A DNA stretch of 64,000 nucleotides from Oceanisphaera profunda (GCF_002157895.1 NZ_CP021377.1:1984001-2048000), one strand, 5' to 3'; positions 1 to 7,938 are shown, counted from the first letter of the stretch. A program made the numbers and translations. The notes: generated from the sequence alone by a model not told the origin.

Positions 1-399
1 GAAGCTAAAGGATGCCAGTTAACCACTCAGTTACCACCTGGTTTACCCGCCTTTTTAGCCGATGCGGGGCGCTTAGAGTTAGCGCTGCTGAACTTGTTGC
101 GCAATGCGTTGCAGGCAGCAGAGAATGGCATTGGTATTTACGTGGCGGCGAATAGTCGCTGGCTGGTGATCCGCGTTATCGATGATGGCCAAGGTTTACC
201 AGAAAATTGCTCTCCAGCTAGACTTACGGAGCCGTTTTTTACCACCAAGTCACCCGGAGAAGGCACCGGGCTGGGGCTGGCCATTGTACAAGCCGTGGCG
301 GAAGAGCAGGGCGGTTACTTTACCTTAAGCAATCACGTAGACGGCGGTTGTGAAGCTTGTTTAATGCTGTCACTCGCATTACCTAAGAAGGAAGCATAA
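1..399 (+). CDS. Sensor histidine kinase, C-terminal ATPase part (5' truncated)
   Basis: Only the catalytic end is present, because the reading frame is open from base 1. It shows the HATPase_c boxes in order: N box (LLRNALQAAE, about nt 85-120), G1 box DDGQGLP (nt 181-201), F box EPFFTTK (nt 229-249) and G2 box GEGTGLGLAIV (about nt 259-291). All are intact, so it should bind ATP and phosphorylate a His in the missing upstream part. The stop lies 2 nt before the start of the NtrC-type regulator, so the two form a cognate two-component pair in one operon. Sensor and membrane domains lie outside the window, so the stimulus cannot be named. The G2 sequence resembles NtrB/FlrB-class kinases, but this does not identify it. 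Confidence 0.9.
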   Translation, partial: EAKGCQLTTQLPPGLPAFLADAGRLELALLNLLRNALQAAENGIGIYVAANSRWLVIRVIDDGQGLPENCSPARLTEPFFTTKSPGEGTGLGLAIVQAVAEEQGGYFTLSNHVDGGCEACLMLSLALPKKEA

Positions 400-401
400 G
401 C

Positions 402-1832
402 ATGGCGCAGCACCAACATATTTTGCTGGTCGAGGACGACAGTGGCTTGCGTGAGCTACTGCAAGAAGAGCTGGAAGCAGAAGGCTATAGTGTGACCGCT
501 TGTGGTGATGCCGAGCAAGGTCTGAAACTGCTGCAAACTAGCCCGCCCGACTTGCTGATCAGCGACTTACGTTTACCAGGCGCTAATGGCCTGAGTTTGT
601 TACCGGCACTGAGCGCCAATGAGATACCGCCAGCCGTGTTAATTATTACCGCATTTGGCTCGGTACAGCAGGCAGTAAAGGCGCTACAGGCGGGGGCGGA
701 TGACTTTTTAACTAAGCCATTAGAAATGGACCACTTTTTATTAACGGTGGCGCGATTACTGGAGAATCGCCGACTGCGCAGCGAAGTGCAGCATTATCGT
801 AGTCTGCTTGGCGTCGAGCAATTTAACGGCATTATTGGCCAAAGTCCGGCCATGGCGCAGCTGTTTCATCAAATTCGCCAAATTGCCTCCGCCGATGGCC
901 CAGTATTAGTGCAAGGCGAAAGTGGCACCGGTAAAGAGCTAGTAGCCCGCGCCCTACACGATCAAAGTAACCGTAAACATGGCCCCTACATGGTGGTGAA
1001 CTGTGGTGGTATTCCCAGTGAGCTAATGGAAAGCGAGTTTTTTGGCCATGCGGCGGGTGCCTTTACTGGGGCGCGAACGCAGCGCGCGGGGCTATTTCAG
1101 CAAGCCGACGGCGGCACTTTATTGCTTGATGAACTGGGCGAAATGCCGCTCACCTTGCAGGCCAAATTGCTGCGGGTATTACAAGATGGCAAAGTGCGGC
1201 CGGTGGGTAGCGACCACGAAATTCAGCTGGATGTGCGCATTATTGGTGCCACCAACCGTAATCTCACCGAGGCGGTGAGCGACGGTAGTTTTCGGGAAGA
1301 CTTATTTTATCGGTTAGAAACTTTTGCCTTGCAGATACCGCCACTGCGCGCTCGTGGCGATGACCTGCAGCGTTTAATCAGTTTCTTTCTCACCCGTTTT
1401 AATGCGCGCCAGCAGCGCAACGTAAAAGGCTTTACGGACGAAGCACAACTGGTGCTGCAGCGTTATAGTTTTCCGGGTAACGTGCGTGAATTACAAAACG
1501 CCGTAGAGCGCGCCGCCACCTTTTGTGAAGGAGCGTTTATTGAAGTACAGCATCTGCCGCAACGTATTTTGGATCAACCAGAGCCTGATTTAACCAGCGA
1601 TTTTACGTCCAGCGCCCAGCTTAATGCCAGTAGCGAGTCCGAAAGCGAAACGGGTAGCCTAGCGCTTAAGACAGATAATAGTGCGAATGACGATGCCCAA
1701 AACATGCCAACCCTAGAAGCCGTACAGCGCCAATATATTCACCAAGTGCTGGCTGCCACTGGCAATAACAAACGCCGCGCCGCCGATATCCTCGGCATCA
1801 CCCGCCGCACCCTCTACCGCTGGATTGAATAA
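402..1832 (+). CDS. Sigma54-dependent response regulator, NtrC family
   Basis: This 476-residue protein has the usual three parts. The receiver domain covers about residues 5-120, with acidic pocket E11-D12-D13, phosphoacceptor D55 (LLISD) and conserved K in TKPLE. The AAA+ sigma54-interaction domain covers about 145-385, with Walker A GESGTGKE near 172-179, GAFTGA loop near 219-224 and Walker B GGTLLLDELGEMP. A Fis-type helix-turn-helix lies at the C-terminus (NNKRRAADILGITRRTLYRW). The intact GAFTGA loop means it can activate sigma54-RNA polymerase at promoters. Between AAA+ and HTH is a Ser/Glu/Asp-rich linker of about 60 residues. ATG at 402 has an AAGGAAG ribosome site. The target regulon is unknown; it is not a close match to what I remember of NtrC or FlrC. 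Confidence 0.93.
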   Translation: MAQHQHILLVEDDSGLRELLQEELEAEGYSVTACGDAEQGLKLLQTSPPDLLISDLRLPGANGLSLLPALSANEIPPAVLIITAFGSVQQAVKALQAGADDFLTKPLEMDHFLLTVARLLENRRLRSEVQHYRSLLGVEQFNGIIGQSPAMAQLFHQIRQIASADGPVLVQGESGTGKELVARALHDQSNRKHGPYMVVNCGGIPSELMESEFFGHAAGAFTGARTQRAGLFQQADGGTLLLDELGEMPLTLQAKLLRVLQDGKVRPVGSDHEIQLDVRIIGATNRNLTEAVSDGSFREDLFYRLETFALQIPPLRARGDDLQRLISFFLTRFNARQQRNVKGFTDEAQLVLQRYSFPGNVRELQNAVERAATFCEGAFIEVQHLPQRILDQPEPDLTSDFTSSAQLNASSESESETGSLALKTDNSANDDAQNMPTLEAVQRQYIHQVLAATGNNKRRAADILGITRRTLYRWIE

Positions 1833-1837
1833 AAGCC

Positions 1838-1872
1838 GCAGTACGTTTTACGCCGTACGCTGTCAGTTAAAG
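1838..1872 (+). repeat. Heptamer-phased tract after the regulator stop codon
   Basis: Five adjacent 7-nt units begin 6 nt after the stop codon. Each starts with G and three of the five end in TAC (for example GCAGTAC, GTTTTAC). They keep exact 7-nt register while the bases drift. It belongs to the family described in the findings. Confidence 0.55.
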
Positions 1873-1901
1873 ACAAGTTCAACAGATTTTTTTAGGTACT
1901 A

Positions 1902-1995
1902 TGCCGTCATACCGGGCGTGCCCCGGTATCTCGCACTTGTGTGTTTATTGCTAAATCTAAATCGAGATCCTGAAACGAGTTCAGGAAGACGGCAA
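1902..1995. repeat. BIME-like palindromic repeat
   Basis: Two small hairpins (ATACCGGG...CCCCGGTAT, and TCCTGAA...TTCAGGA) are enclosed by outer inverted arms GCCGTC and GACGGC. The same GCCGTCAT / GGTATGACGGC words recur near 23790, 27105, 45205 and 45495, so this is a dispersed element and not a terminator peculiar to this gene. It fills most of the 258-nt gap before greB, where no gene is evident. Confidence 0.6.
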
Positions 1996-2068
1996 AAACA
2001 CCGAGCTCTGTAGTTCGGCGCTTTAGCTGCCGGTTCTGCGGAGCAGGAAGGGTTTAATCTGTCTTTAA

Positions 2069-2090
2069 CGTATGGTGTAGCGCGTAAGGC
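2069..2090 (-). repeat. Heptamer-phased tract after greB
   Basis: Three in-phase heptamers (CGTATGG, TGTAGCG, CGTAAGG) end one base before the greB stop codon, in the 3' untranslated position. They resemble those next to hslR and ybaK. Confidence 0.5.
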
Positions 2091-2579
2091 TTAAAGCTGC
2101 TCTGCAAAAGGCTGGTATTGGATTTTATTGATGTACCACTCTTTAATGCCAGAAGGGGTTTGTACCAGCACTTCGTCGTCTACTTGCTTGCCAATTAGGG
2201 CGCGAGCCATGGGGGAGTTAATGGTGATGTAATTGTTTTTCGGATCCATTTCATCACTGCCCACGATGCGATAGCGCACTACGTCACCCGCCTCGTTTTC
2301 TAACTCCACCCAAGCACCAAAGAACACTTTGCCGTCTTGGCGCGGATCGTAATCGACGATTTTTAGCGCTTCTAAGCGTTTCATCAAGAAGCGCACTCGA
2401 CGGTCTATTTCCCGCAATCTTCGTTTGCCGTAAATGTACTCAGCGTTCTCACTGCGATCGCCCATGGCGGCGGCTTCTGATACCGCTTGAGTCACGACTG
2501 GGCGCTCTACCTTCCACAGCTCTTTTAGTTCTTCGTCCAGCCGATGCCAGCCGGCGCGGGTGATCAGGTTGGTTTTCAT
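2091..2579 (-). CDS. greB: Transcription elongation factor GreB
   Basis: This protein of 162 residues matches GreB throughout. The N-terminal coiled coil carries the cleavage-tip region GDRSENAEY, with the acidic residues that reach into the RNA polymerase secondary channel, followed by KRLREIDRRVR. The C-terminal FKBP-like domain contains KVFFGAWVELE and SPMARAL. It rescues backtracked polymerase by stimulating cleavage of the transcript 3' end. The frame opens at a TTG (2582), but ATG at 2579 gives the MKT start of the enteric protein. In enterics greB lies next to ompR-envZ and pckA; here it is separated from pckA by about 12 kb of other genes. Confidence 0.95.
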   Translation of the reverse strand: MKTNLITRAGWHRLDEELKELWKVERPVVTQAVSEAAAMGDRSENAEYIYGKRRLREIDRRVRFLMKRLEALKIVDYDPRQDGKVFFGAWVELENEAGDVVRYRIVGSDEMDPKNNYITINSPMARALIGKQVDDEVLVQTPSGIKEWYINKIQYQPFAEQL

Positions 2580-2991
2580 CAAGCAATCTTGTCAGTAGCC
2601 AAATACATGCGGGTCATTGTGGCTGAGCCGCTGCGAAGAAGGAAGCTTAACGGAAATGGACTTAATTCCGTAACAACACACCTTAATCAATCCCAGGCCG
2701 ATAAAGGACTGGCAAGATAATATAAGCCGAGGTTTATGGCATAGATCTCCGCCGCTGCCAACAGGCGAGCGGCGCTTGTTTTTGTCTTTGGATATGGCGG
2801 AATAAAAAGTTGAGTGAATAATACGAATATCCCGCTAATTTTCAGAATATCTTCAATATTACGAAGAATATTCAGGCGAAAAGTTTTTATGTGTTAGTTT
2901 TTTAACTTTTTACCTGATAAATGTTTTAGTAATGATATTATGCGACGAAAGTTGACGCGTACCTTTAATCAATATCATGGTGAAATTATAT
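2580..2991. other. AT-rich intergenic region upstream of the lipoprotein genes
   Basis: These 412 nt separate two divergent genes. The half next to greB is of normal composition. From about 2810 it becomes clearly AT-rich, with runs such as TTTTTAACTTTTTACC, as expected for the promoter region of the lipoprotein cluster. I see no coding frame, no clear operator and no member of the window's repeat families. Confidence 0.5.
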
Positions 2992-3663
2992 ATGAAAAAA
3001 ATAATAGTATTTAGTGCAGCCTTACTTTCGGCTTCATTAATTAGTGGTTGTGCCTCTGAGTCATCACGTTCTCTGGCTGTGGAGAAAGTTAATTCCTATG
3101 GCAGCCAATATCAGGGGCCACGAAGCCCGATCTCTGTGGGTAAGTTTGAAAATCGATCCACCTTCCAGCGCGGCATATTTTCTGATGGTGTAGACCGGTT
3201 AGGTAATCAGTCGACCACTATTCTGGTTACTCATCTTCAGCAAAGTAATAGATTTAGTGTTTTAGATAGAACTAATATGAAAGAAATACAGGCCGAAGCA
3301 GGTATAAAAGGTCAGGCTCAGCAATTAAAAGGCGCGGATTATGTGGTGACTGGTGATGTTACCGAATTTGGTCGTAAAGCTGTTGGCGATCACCAGCTAT
3401 TTGGCATATTGGGCAGAGGTAAATCGCAGATTGCCTATGCCAAAGTCAACTTGAATGTGGTGAATGTAAATACCTCTGAAGTCGTTTATTCGGTTCAGGG
3501 CGCAGGGGAATTCAGTTTGTCTAACCGTGAAGTCATTGGGTTTGGTGGTACTGCTGGTTATGACTCAACGCTGAACGGCAAGGTCTTAGATTTGGCTATT
3601 CGCGAAGCGGTAAATAATCTCGTCACTGGTATTGATCATGGCGCCTGGAATCCCGCGCAGTAA
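2992..3663 (+). CDS. CsgG/HfaB-family outer membrane lipoprotein
   Basis: The 223-residue product has a lipoprotein signal peptide (MKKIIVFSAALLSASLISGC) with lipobox ISGC, so it should be lipidated after cleavage before that Cys. The mature part has the CsgG-type pattern: an early strand ISVGKFENRS, later RFSVLDRTNMKEI, then ADYVVTGDVTEFG and a repeated-strand region. CsgG itself forms a secretion pore; relatives in clusters like this one have no established export role. ATG at 2992 is preferred over 2977 because it begins the signal peptide directly. It is first in a tight set with DUF4810 and DUF799 lipoproteins. Codons are more AT-rich than in the flanking genes. Confidence 0.85.
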   Translation: MKKIIVFSAALLSASLISGCASESSRSLAVEKVNSYGSQYQGPRSPISVGKFENRSTFQRGIFSDGVDRLGNQSTTILVTHLQQSNRFSVLDRTNMKEIQAEAGIKGQAQQLKGADYVVTGDVTEFGRKAVGDHQLFGILGRGKSQIAYAKVNLNVVNVNTSEVVYSVQGAGEFSLSNREVIGFGGTAGYDSTLNGKVLDLAIREAVNNLVTGIDHGAWNPAQ

Positions 3664-3679
3664 CGGAGCAGAAAAAATC

Positions 3680-4036
3680 ATGTTTAAGAATATTTTTATT
3701 TTGCCATTACTGGCAGTTTCCCTAGCACTGGTTGGTTGTGCCACCGCACCACAATCTCTCTATCAATGGGATGGTTATCAGTCATCGGTTTATCAGTATT
3801 ACCAGACCGACAATAACGCTGACGAACAGGTTGCCGCCTTAGAAACAAGCCTAGAAAAAGCAAAGGCGAGTGACCGCAGAGTGGCTCCGGGCTTACATGC
3901 TCACCTTGGTTTGCTCTATGCCAATAGTGGCAGAGAGCAGCAAGCATTAGAGCAGTTTGCAATGGAAAAGCATTTGTTCCCGGAGTCTGCGATGTTTATG
4001 GATTTTTTGCTTAAACAGAATAAGGATGCACTGTAA
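3680..4036 (+). CDS. DUF4810-family lipoprotein
   Basis: This 118-residue protein begins with a lipoprotein signal (MFKNIFILPLLAVSLALVGC, lipobox LVGC). The mature part starts LYQWDGYQSSVYQYYQ, then has a helical stretch with a TPR-like feel (HLGLLYANSGREQQALEQF). This pattern is typical of DUF4810 proteins, which sit between CsgG-like and GNA1162-like lipoproteins. The frame is open from 3632, but ATG 3680 is chosen because it begins the signal peptide and has GGAG 12 nt upstream. Its last base overlaps the ATG of the next gene, which implies coupled translation. Molecular function is unknown. Confidence 0.82.
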   Translation: MFKNIFILPLLAVSLALVGCATAPQSLYQWDGYQSSVYQYYQTDNNADEQVAALETSLEKAKASDRRVAPGLHAHLGLLYANSGREQQALEQFAMEKHLFPESAMFMDFLLKQNKDAL

Positions 4037-4683
4037 TGAAGCGGATATTATACCCATTTTTGTTACTTATTATTGCTGGTCTGACCGCGTGCGCGACGCC
4101 AGAGCCCTATGATTACTCAGCGTTTAAACAGGCAAAGCCTAAATCAATATTGGTATTACCACCCTCTAACCAGTCGCCTGATGTCAACGCGAGTTACAGC
4201 GTGCTGTCGCGAGTTACTCATCCATTAGCGGAGTCTGGGTACTATGTTTTCCCCGTTGCGGTCGTGGATGAAGCATTTCGCCAGAATGGCATGACCACAC
4301 CAGAAGATATCCATAATGTACCTCTGGATAAATTGTATGAAATATTTGGTGCTGATGCGGTGCTTTATATAGATGTTGCAGAATATGGCACCAGCTACAG
4401 AGTGATCAGCAGTGATACGCGTGTCACGGCCAATGCTGAATTAGTTGATATGCGTACCGGTCAAAAACTATGGTCTGGTTCGGCAACTGCCTCCAGTACG
4501 GAGCAGAGCTCTAGCTCTAGTAGTGTGCTTGTTATGATGGTGCAGGCAGTAATAGAGCAGGTTGCTAATACGCTGACTGATAAAGGGCATGAAATCTCTG
4601 GTATTACCAGCGCGCGGTTGTTAACTGCTGGTACGCCGAATGGCATTTTGTTTGGCCCTCGCTCTCCCCATTCGTCCTTATAA
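4036..4683 (+). CDS. GNA1162-family (DUF799) lipoprotein
   Basis: The 215-residue product has signal peptide MKRILYPFLLLIIAGLTAC with lipobox LTAC. The body contains PKSILVLPPSNQSPDV, a central GADAVLYIDVAEYGTSY and LVDMRTGQKLWSGSA. This resembles meningococcal GNA1162, whose fold is compared with TolB N-terminal and CsgG-like domains. A serine-rich segment (about residues 156-163) is followed by a hydrophobic helix. It shares one base with the preceding gene (TAATG), so CsgG-like, DUF4810 and DUF799 proteins are made together. A periplasmic or outer-membrane assembly of the three is an inference. Confidence 0.85.
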   Translation: MKRILYPFLLLIIAGLTACATPEPYDYSAFKQAKPKSILVLPPSNQSPDVNASYSVLSRVTHPLAESGYYVFPVAVVDEAFRQNGMTTPEDIHNVPLDKLYEIFGADAVLYIDVAEYGTSYRVISSDTRVTANAELVDMRTGQKLWSGSATASSTEQSSSSSSVLVMMVQAVIEQVANTLTDKGHEISGITSARLLTAGTPNGILFGPRSPHSSL

Positions 4684-4748
4684 ATCTAAAGAAATTAAAA
4701 GCCGCGCTCTGCTCTGAGTGCGGTTTATTTCCCCGTGTATGGTTCTTT

Positions 4749-4792
4749 AAAAGCGGCTTGGTATCAAGAAGATATAAAAATAGGCCGCTTTT
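4749..4792. terminator. Stem-loop after the lipoprotein cluster
   Basis: AAAAGCGGCTTG at 4749-4760 pairs with 4781-4792 (12 bp including one G-U pair), leaving a 20-nt loop. It lies 66 nt after the DUF799 stop codon and 16 nt from the convergent rof stop, so it could end both transcripts. Confidence 0.55.
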
Positions 4793-4807
4793 AGATGATA
4801 ACTCAAC

Positions 4808-5056
4808 TCAGCTAAAGGCAATGTAGTCAAAATGGGGATTGAAGGTGGCACTTTTCATGCTAATAAGCTCGGCTAAAGGCACCAGTATGGCTCTGTGCTC
4901 CACCAGCACTTGGATGCATTCTTGGTGGTTGGGGTCGCGAGTGGTATCTATGGCGATGCCATTAATCACGTCTCCCGAATTGAGCGTTAAGATCACGGGG
5001 TAACGATACAGGCAGGCAATTTCGATATAGTCGTGCTGTTCACAGTTCATCATCAT
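4808..5056 (-). CDS. rof: Rho-binding antiterminator, Rof family
   Basis: The 82-residue protein has the Rof pattern: a short acidic N-terminus CEQHDYIEIACLY, then a small Sm-like beta-barrel with VILTLNSGDVINGIAIDT and a closing LVPLAELISM strand. Rof binds Rho and blocks its RNA loading. Three ATG codons stand in a row (5056, 5053, 5050). AAGGAG at 5061-5066 places either of the first two at usable spacing, and 5056 is taken here. The frame extends upstream into the neighbouring regulator gene, but that part has no Rof similarity. It lies 94 nt downstream of the Lrp-type gene on the same strand. Confidence 0.82.
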   Translation of the reverse strand: MMMNCEQHDYIEIACLYRYPVILTLNSGDVINGIAIDTTRDPNHQECIQVLVEHRAILVPLAELISMKSATFNPHFDYIAFS

Positions 5057-5150
5057 CTTGCTCCTTATCGGCTTGCGCCTCACGCCATATAGTTCAGTGC
5101 TTATGTTTAAGTGCTGGTGCTTCAGCCCTGACACTTCAGTTTTAACCAAG

Positions 5151-5636
5151 CTAGCCCAAATGATCCAGCGGCAGGGCGGTTTCGTGCTTGATGCGGCGCA
5201 GCACAAAGCTAGAACGCACGCCGGTTACGCCATTTACGCGGGTGAGTTTACCCAGTAAAAACTGCTGATAATGCTCCATGTCGCGCACCACCACTTTTAA
5301 CTGATAGTCGGCTTCGGTGCCGGTGACCAAGTCACATTCCAAGACTTCAGAAAAACTATTAATAGCCGCATCGAAAGACTCAAAACGCTCGGGCGTATGG
5401 CGGTCCAGCGAGATATGAATGTAGGCTTGTAAGCTTAAACCTAGCTTATTGGCATTGAGCAAGGTGACATGCTCGGCAATTAAGCCGGCGTCTTCCAAGG
5501 CTTTTACCCGCCGCGAGCAGGGTGAAGGCGATAAACCAACGCGCTCGGCCAGCTCCAGATTACTAATGCGACCATTGGCTTGCATCAGCTCTAAAATACG
5601 GCGATCGGTTCTGTCTAGTTGCACTAGATTGCTCAA
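5151..5636 (-). CDS. Lrp/AsnC-family transcriptional regulator
   Basis: This 161-residue protein has an N-terminal winged HTH (LDRTDRRILELMQANGRISN, then LAERVGLSPSPCSRRVKALE) and a C-terminal RAM/AsnC ligand-binding domain (about residues 70-150, with CDLVTGTEADYQLKVVVRD). The start is a TTG at 5636, preceded by AGGGG with 7-nt spacing; a GTG four codons later is possible. Such proteins sense amino acids and form octamers. Its position between rof and the azlCD amino-acid exporter suggests it may control azlCD, as Lrp-type regulators often do. This is inference from location. It is not Lrp itself, whose sequence differs. Confidence 0.9.
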   Translation of the reverse strand: MSNLVQLDRTDRRILELMQANGRISNLELAERVGLSPSPCSRRVKALEDAGLIAEHVTLLNANKLGLSLQAYIHISLDRHTPERFESFDAAINSFSEVLECDLVTGTEADYQLKVVVRDMEHYQQFLLGKLTRVNGVTGVRSSFVLRRIKHETALPLDHLG

Positions 5637-6035
5637 AATATTACCCCTGAGATATAACTAAGCTAATTTTGCATTATAAAGGGTGAATCATTGCGTTAGA
5701 AGTCGATATTAACCGCATCTTTGCAACCACTCTCCCTAAGATAAGCGCTACTATAGCTTCATCTGCTGGAGACAAACAGACCGATATCCTCGGAGCCTGT
5801 TGCAAGCCGATGTTACCCCATCGGTAAGCCTCACAAAGGCCGCATTTTAATCGAATGTTAGGCTGGGAACTGGGCCACAAGCCTAACACAGAGCATTAAA
5901 AGCCAGCCGCAAGGGCTGGCTTTGGTGTTTCTGGCATTTGGAAACGATGGCTGGAGCCGTGGCTCCCTTCGCATACTAAGCGGGGTGGTGGAGGGCCTTG
6001 CTTTTTGCTGAGCAAGGCCGAGCCTGAACGGGTTG
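5637..6035. other. Intergenic region between the Lrp-type gene and azlD
   Basis: These 399 nt hold the promoter side of the regulator gene, the azlCD terminator at 5899-5923 and a second stem-loop at 5994-6019 (GGCCTTGCT pairing with AGCAAGGCC). Two open frames on the minus strand (5674-5889 and 5896-6084) show no recognisable protein features or ribosome sites, and I do not call them genes. Confidence 0.5.
5899..5923 (-). terminator. Intrinsic terminator of azlCD
   Basis: AAAGCCAGCC (5899-5908) pairs perfectly with GGCTGGCTTT (5914-5923) around a 5-nt loop. Read on the minus strand it is followed by TTTTAAT, so it suits the azlC-azlD transcript. Confidence 0.7.
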
Positions 6036-6365
6036 CTAGAAGCTGTAAAACTTCATAATCCAGAAGGTGATCATGCCCAAACACAAGGGCCAGAAGACCC
6101 CCTTGAAAGCCCAGGCCAGTATGGCCGTGACTAGGGCCGCCGTTATCTGTGCGATGCTCACCGAATCCAGCGTGGCTTTATCCTGAAATATAATGGCAGG
6201 GATGGACAGCGCGGCCAACACGGCCGGGGCCAGCAGCTGCAATGTGGTCTGGTGCTTACCAATATTGAAGCTGCCCCTGCCATGGAGATGCACGAACGAC
6301 AGCCGAATGGCGAAGGTGCCGATGCAGACGGCGATAAATATCATCCAGAGTGTCAGGTTATCCAT
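6036..6365 (-). CDS. azlD: AzlD-family small membrane subunit of amino-acid exporter
   Basis: A 109-residue, very hydrophobic protein with about four membrane segments, starting MDNLTLWMIFIAVCIGTFAIR and containing APAVLAALSIPAII. This is the AzlD pattern. With AzlC it forms a branched-chain amino acid exporter (AzlCD in Bacillus, YgaZH in E. coli). Its ATG overlaps the end of azlC by 8 nt, so the two are translationally coupled. It is the distal gene and is followed by an intrinsic terminator. Confidence 0.9.
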   Translation of the reverse strand: MDNLTLWMIFIAVCIGTFAIRLSFVHLHGRGSFNIGKHQTTLQLLAPAVLAALSIPAIIFQDKATLDSVSIAQITAALVTAILAWAFKGVFWPLCLGMITFWIMKFYSF

Positions 6366-7083
6366 TGTTTTCCCTTTGTGCCTTCAGACTGATTTTGGTG
6401 ATGAAAGAGCTGGCAATTAGGCCGATAGTGGTACCGCCGATAATGGCCGCAATAAAGCCCAGGTTATAGGGAAGCTGGATTAAGCTGGTGGCCACGAGGG
6501 CCGAAAACACCGCTGTGATCAGCGATGCCCGGTTACGAATACTCGATACCAGCATGGCGATGAATGCTAGGGGAATGGCGAACTCCAGTGACCACTCGGC
6601 CGGTATTTGCTCGCCAACCAGCAAGCCGAGGATGACAGAGCCAACCCAGCTTACCGCTAGCGCCACTGCCGTACCGGCGAAATAATAAAGCTTCTCTCTG
6701 TCACTCTGTTCGGGCGTAAAGCGAGTCGCACACAACCCATAGGCCTGATCGCTGATCAGGTATACCAGAGGCCATTTGTGGCGGGTCTTCAATGAGTGCA
6801 GCAGCGGGGCGAAGGTGGCGCTATAGATAAGGAAGCGAATATTCACCATTAACGCGGTGAAGATAATGACCGCCGGTAGTGCCTGTTCTTGAATCAACTG
6901 ATAGGCCGCCAGCTGTGCCGAACCGGCAAAAAACAGTAATGTCATGCCAATGGTCATCTCGGGGCTGAAGCCCAGACTGGTGCCATTGGCCCCGGCAATG
7001 AGCCCAAAAGGCAATACCCCTGGTACCATCGGCAGCAAATCTCTTACCCCTTCCAAAAAATCACGCTTGCCGCTTGATGACAT
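6358..7083 (-). CDS. azlC: AzlC-family large subunit of branched-chain amino acid exporter
   Basis: The 241-residue protein shows the AzlC signature: a cytoplasmic N-terminus FLEGVRDLLPMVPGVLPFGL, then several membrane helices containing FFAGSAQLAAYQL, VNIRFLIYSA and DQAYGLC. AzlC with AzlD exports leucine, valine and similar compounds, and resistance to azaleucine gave the family its name. The gene starts with ATG at 7083. The nearby Lrp-type regulator (5151-5636) is a plausible controller. Confidence 0.92.
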   Translation of the reverse strand: MSSSGKRDFLEGVRDLLPMVPGVLPFGLIAGANGTSLGFSPEMTIGMTLLFFAGSAQLAAYQLIQEQALPAVIIFTALMVNIRFLIYSATFAPLLHSLKTRHKWPLVYLISDQAYGLCATRFTPEQSDREKLYYFAGTAVALAVSWVGSVILGLLVGEQIPAEWSLEFAIPLAFIAMLVSSIRNRASLITAVFSALVATSLIQLPYNLGFIAAIIGGTTIGLIASSFITKISLKAQRENNG

Positions 7084-7277
7084 CTTTTTATTGTCCTTGT
7101 GTATTCAGGTGGTTTCGGGACGCAACAGACCCTTGAGTTCAATATCAGGCGAGTAGTTTACCGAAATGTTCAGTCGGTTGCAGACTATCACCGGAGTCAT
7201 GACCGACTCTGTAGGAGCTGGACCACAAGCCCAAGGCATAGAACATAAGACCACAGTACACAGCGGCAAGCGCCGAT

Positions 7278-7304
7278 AAAAAGAGCACTTTAAGTGCTCT
7301 TTTT
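7278..7304. terminator. Bidirectional intrinsic terminator downstream of sodC
   Basis: AAAAAGAGCAC (7278-7288) pairs perfectly with GTGCTCTTTTT (7294-7304) around loop TTTAA. The U-tract is present on both strands. It would end sodC transcription about 100 nt after its stop codon. Confidence 0.8.
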
Positions 7305-7365
7305 ATGCGTGGGTAAAGAATGTGAGGCGTAAGAGCCGAACACTAAACTTGCAGACCATGTTGTC

Positions 7366-7400
7366 TTACACCTCACGCCTCACCATTCACTCCTCACGTG
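7366..7400 (-). repeat. Heptamer-phased tract after sodC
   Basis: Five in-phase heptamers of the type TCACNNN (TCACGCC, TCACTCC and others) end 4 nt before the sodC stop codon. In the sense of sodC they read as GTGA-type repeats in the 3' untranslated region. Confidence 0.6.
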
Positions 7401-7404
7401 TAAG

Positions 7405-7938
7405 TTACTTAATCACGCCACAGGCCATACGGGCACCGCCGCCACCTAATGGGGCTGGGGTATCGCTGTGGTTATCACCACCGGCGTGGATCATGATGGC
7501 GCGACCTTGAATTTGGCTGAGCTTTTCAAGTTTAGGCGCTAACACCGGATAATTAGCCTGGCCGTTGGCATCCACATACAGGGCGGGCAAATCACCCAAA
7601 TGACCTTTGGCATCATACGGGCCTAGGTGTTTACCGGTTTTCTCTGGATCATAATGACCGCCTGCCGCACCGGCGGGGACTGTTTTACCGTCTTCGCCTG
7701 TTTTAGGGCCGCAGTCTGGGTGTTCGTGAATATGAAAACCATGAATACCAGCGGCTAAATTAGATAAATTAGGGGTAAATAACAGGCCGTAGTCGGTTTC
7801 CGCCACTTTAATGGTACCCAGCGAGCTAGTGGTTCCTTGCTCATCCACCTGATGAATTTCAATATTCACATCGTTCGCCAGTGCCGTGCCACTGAGGGCG
7901 GTGGTTAACAGCGCTGTCGTTAATAAAGCATATTTCAT
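7405..7938 (-). CDS. sodC: Periplasmic Cu,Zn superoxide dismutase
   Basis: A 177-residue precursor with a signal peptide ending around TALA|ND, so it acts in the periplasm, converting superoxide to hydrogen peroxide and oxygen. Metal ligands are recognisable: GFHIHEHPDCG (copper histidines and the first disulfide Cys), GGHYDP and GHLGDLP in the zinc loop, and AIMIHAGGDNH. The second disulfide Cys is in RMACGVI. The ORF extends ten codons upstream, but ATG 7938 has GGGAG at good spacing and begins the signal peptide. It is monocistronic, with its own terminator at 7278-7304. Confidence 0.95.
   Translation of the reverse strand: MKYALLTTALLTTALSGTALANDVNIEIHQVDEQGTTSSLGTIKVAETDYGLLFTPNLSNLAAGIHGFHIHEHPDCGPKTGEDGKTVPAGAAGGHYDPEKTGKHLGPYDAKGHLGDLPALYVDANGQANYPVLAPKLEKLSQIQGRAIMIHAGGDNHSDTPAPLGGGGARMACGVIK

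Larger units (their letters stand above)
7084..7404. other. Intergenic region between azlC and sodC
   Basis: These 321 nt contain the azlC upstream region, the sodC terminator (7278-7304) and a heptamer tract (7366-7400) directly behind the sodC stop codon. No open frame here looks real. Confidence 0.5.

Noticed and set aside
1825-2013. Open frame of 62 codons after the response regulator
   Set aside because: It runs through the heptamer tract and a palindromic repeat, with no start signal or protein pattern.
5674-6084. Two minus-strand open frames (71 and 62 codons) between the Lrp-type gene and azlD
   Set aside because: No ribosome site, no protein features, and they overlap the azlCD terminator and a second stem-loop.
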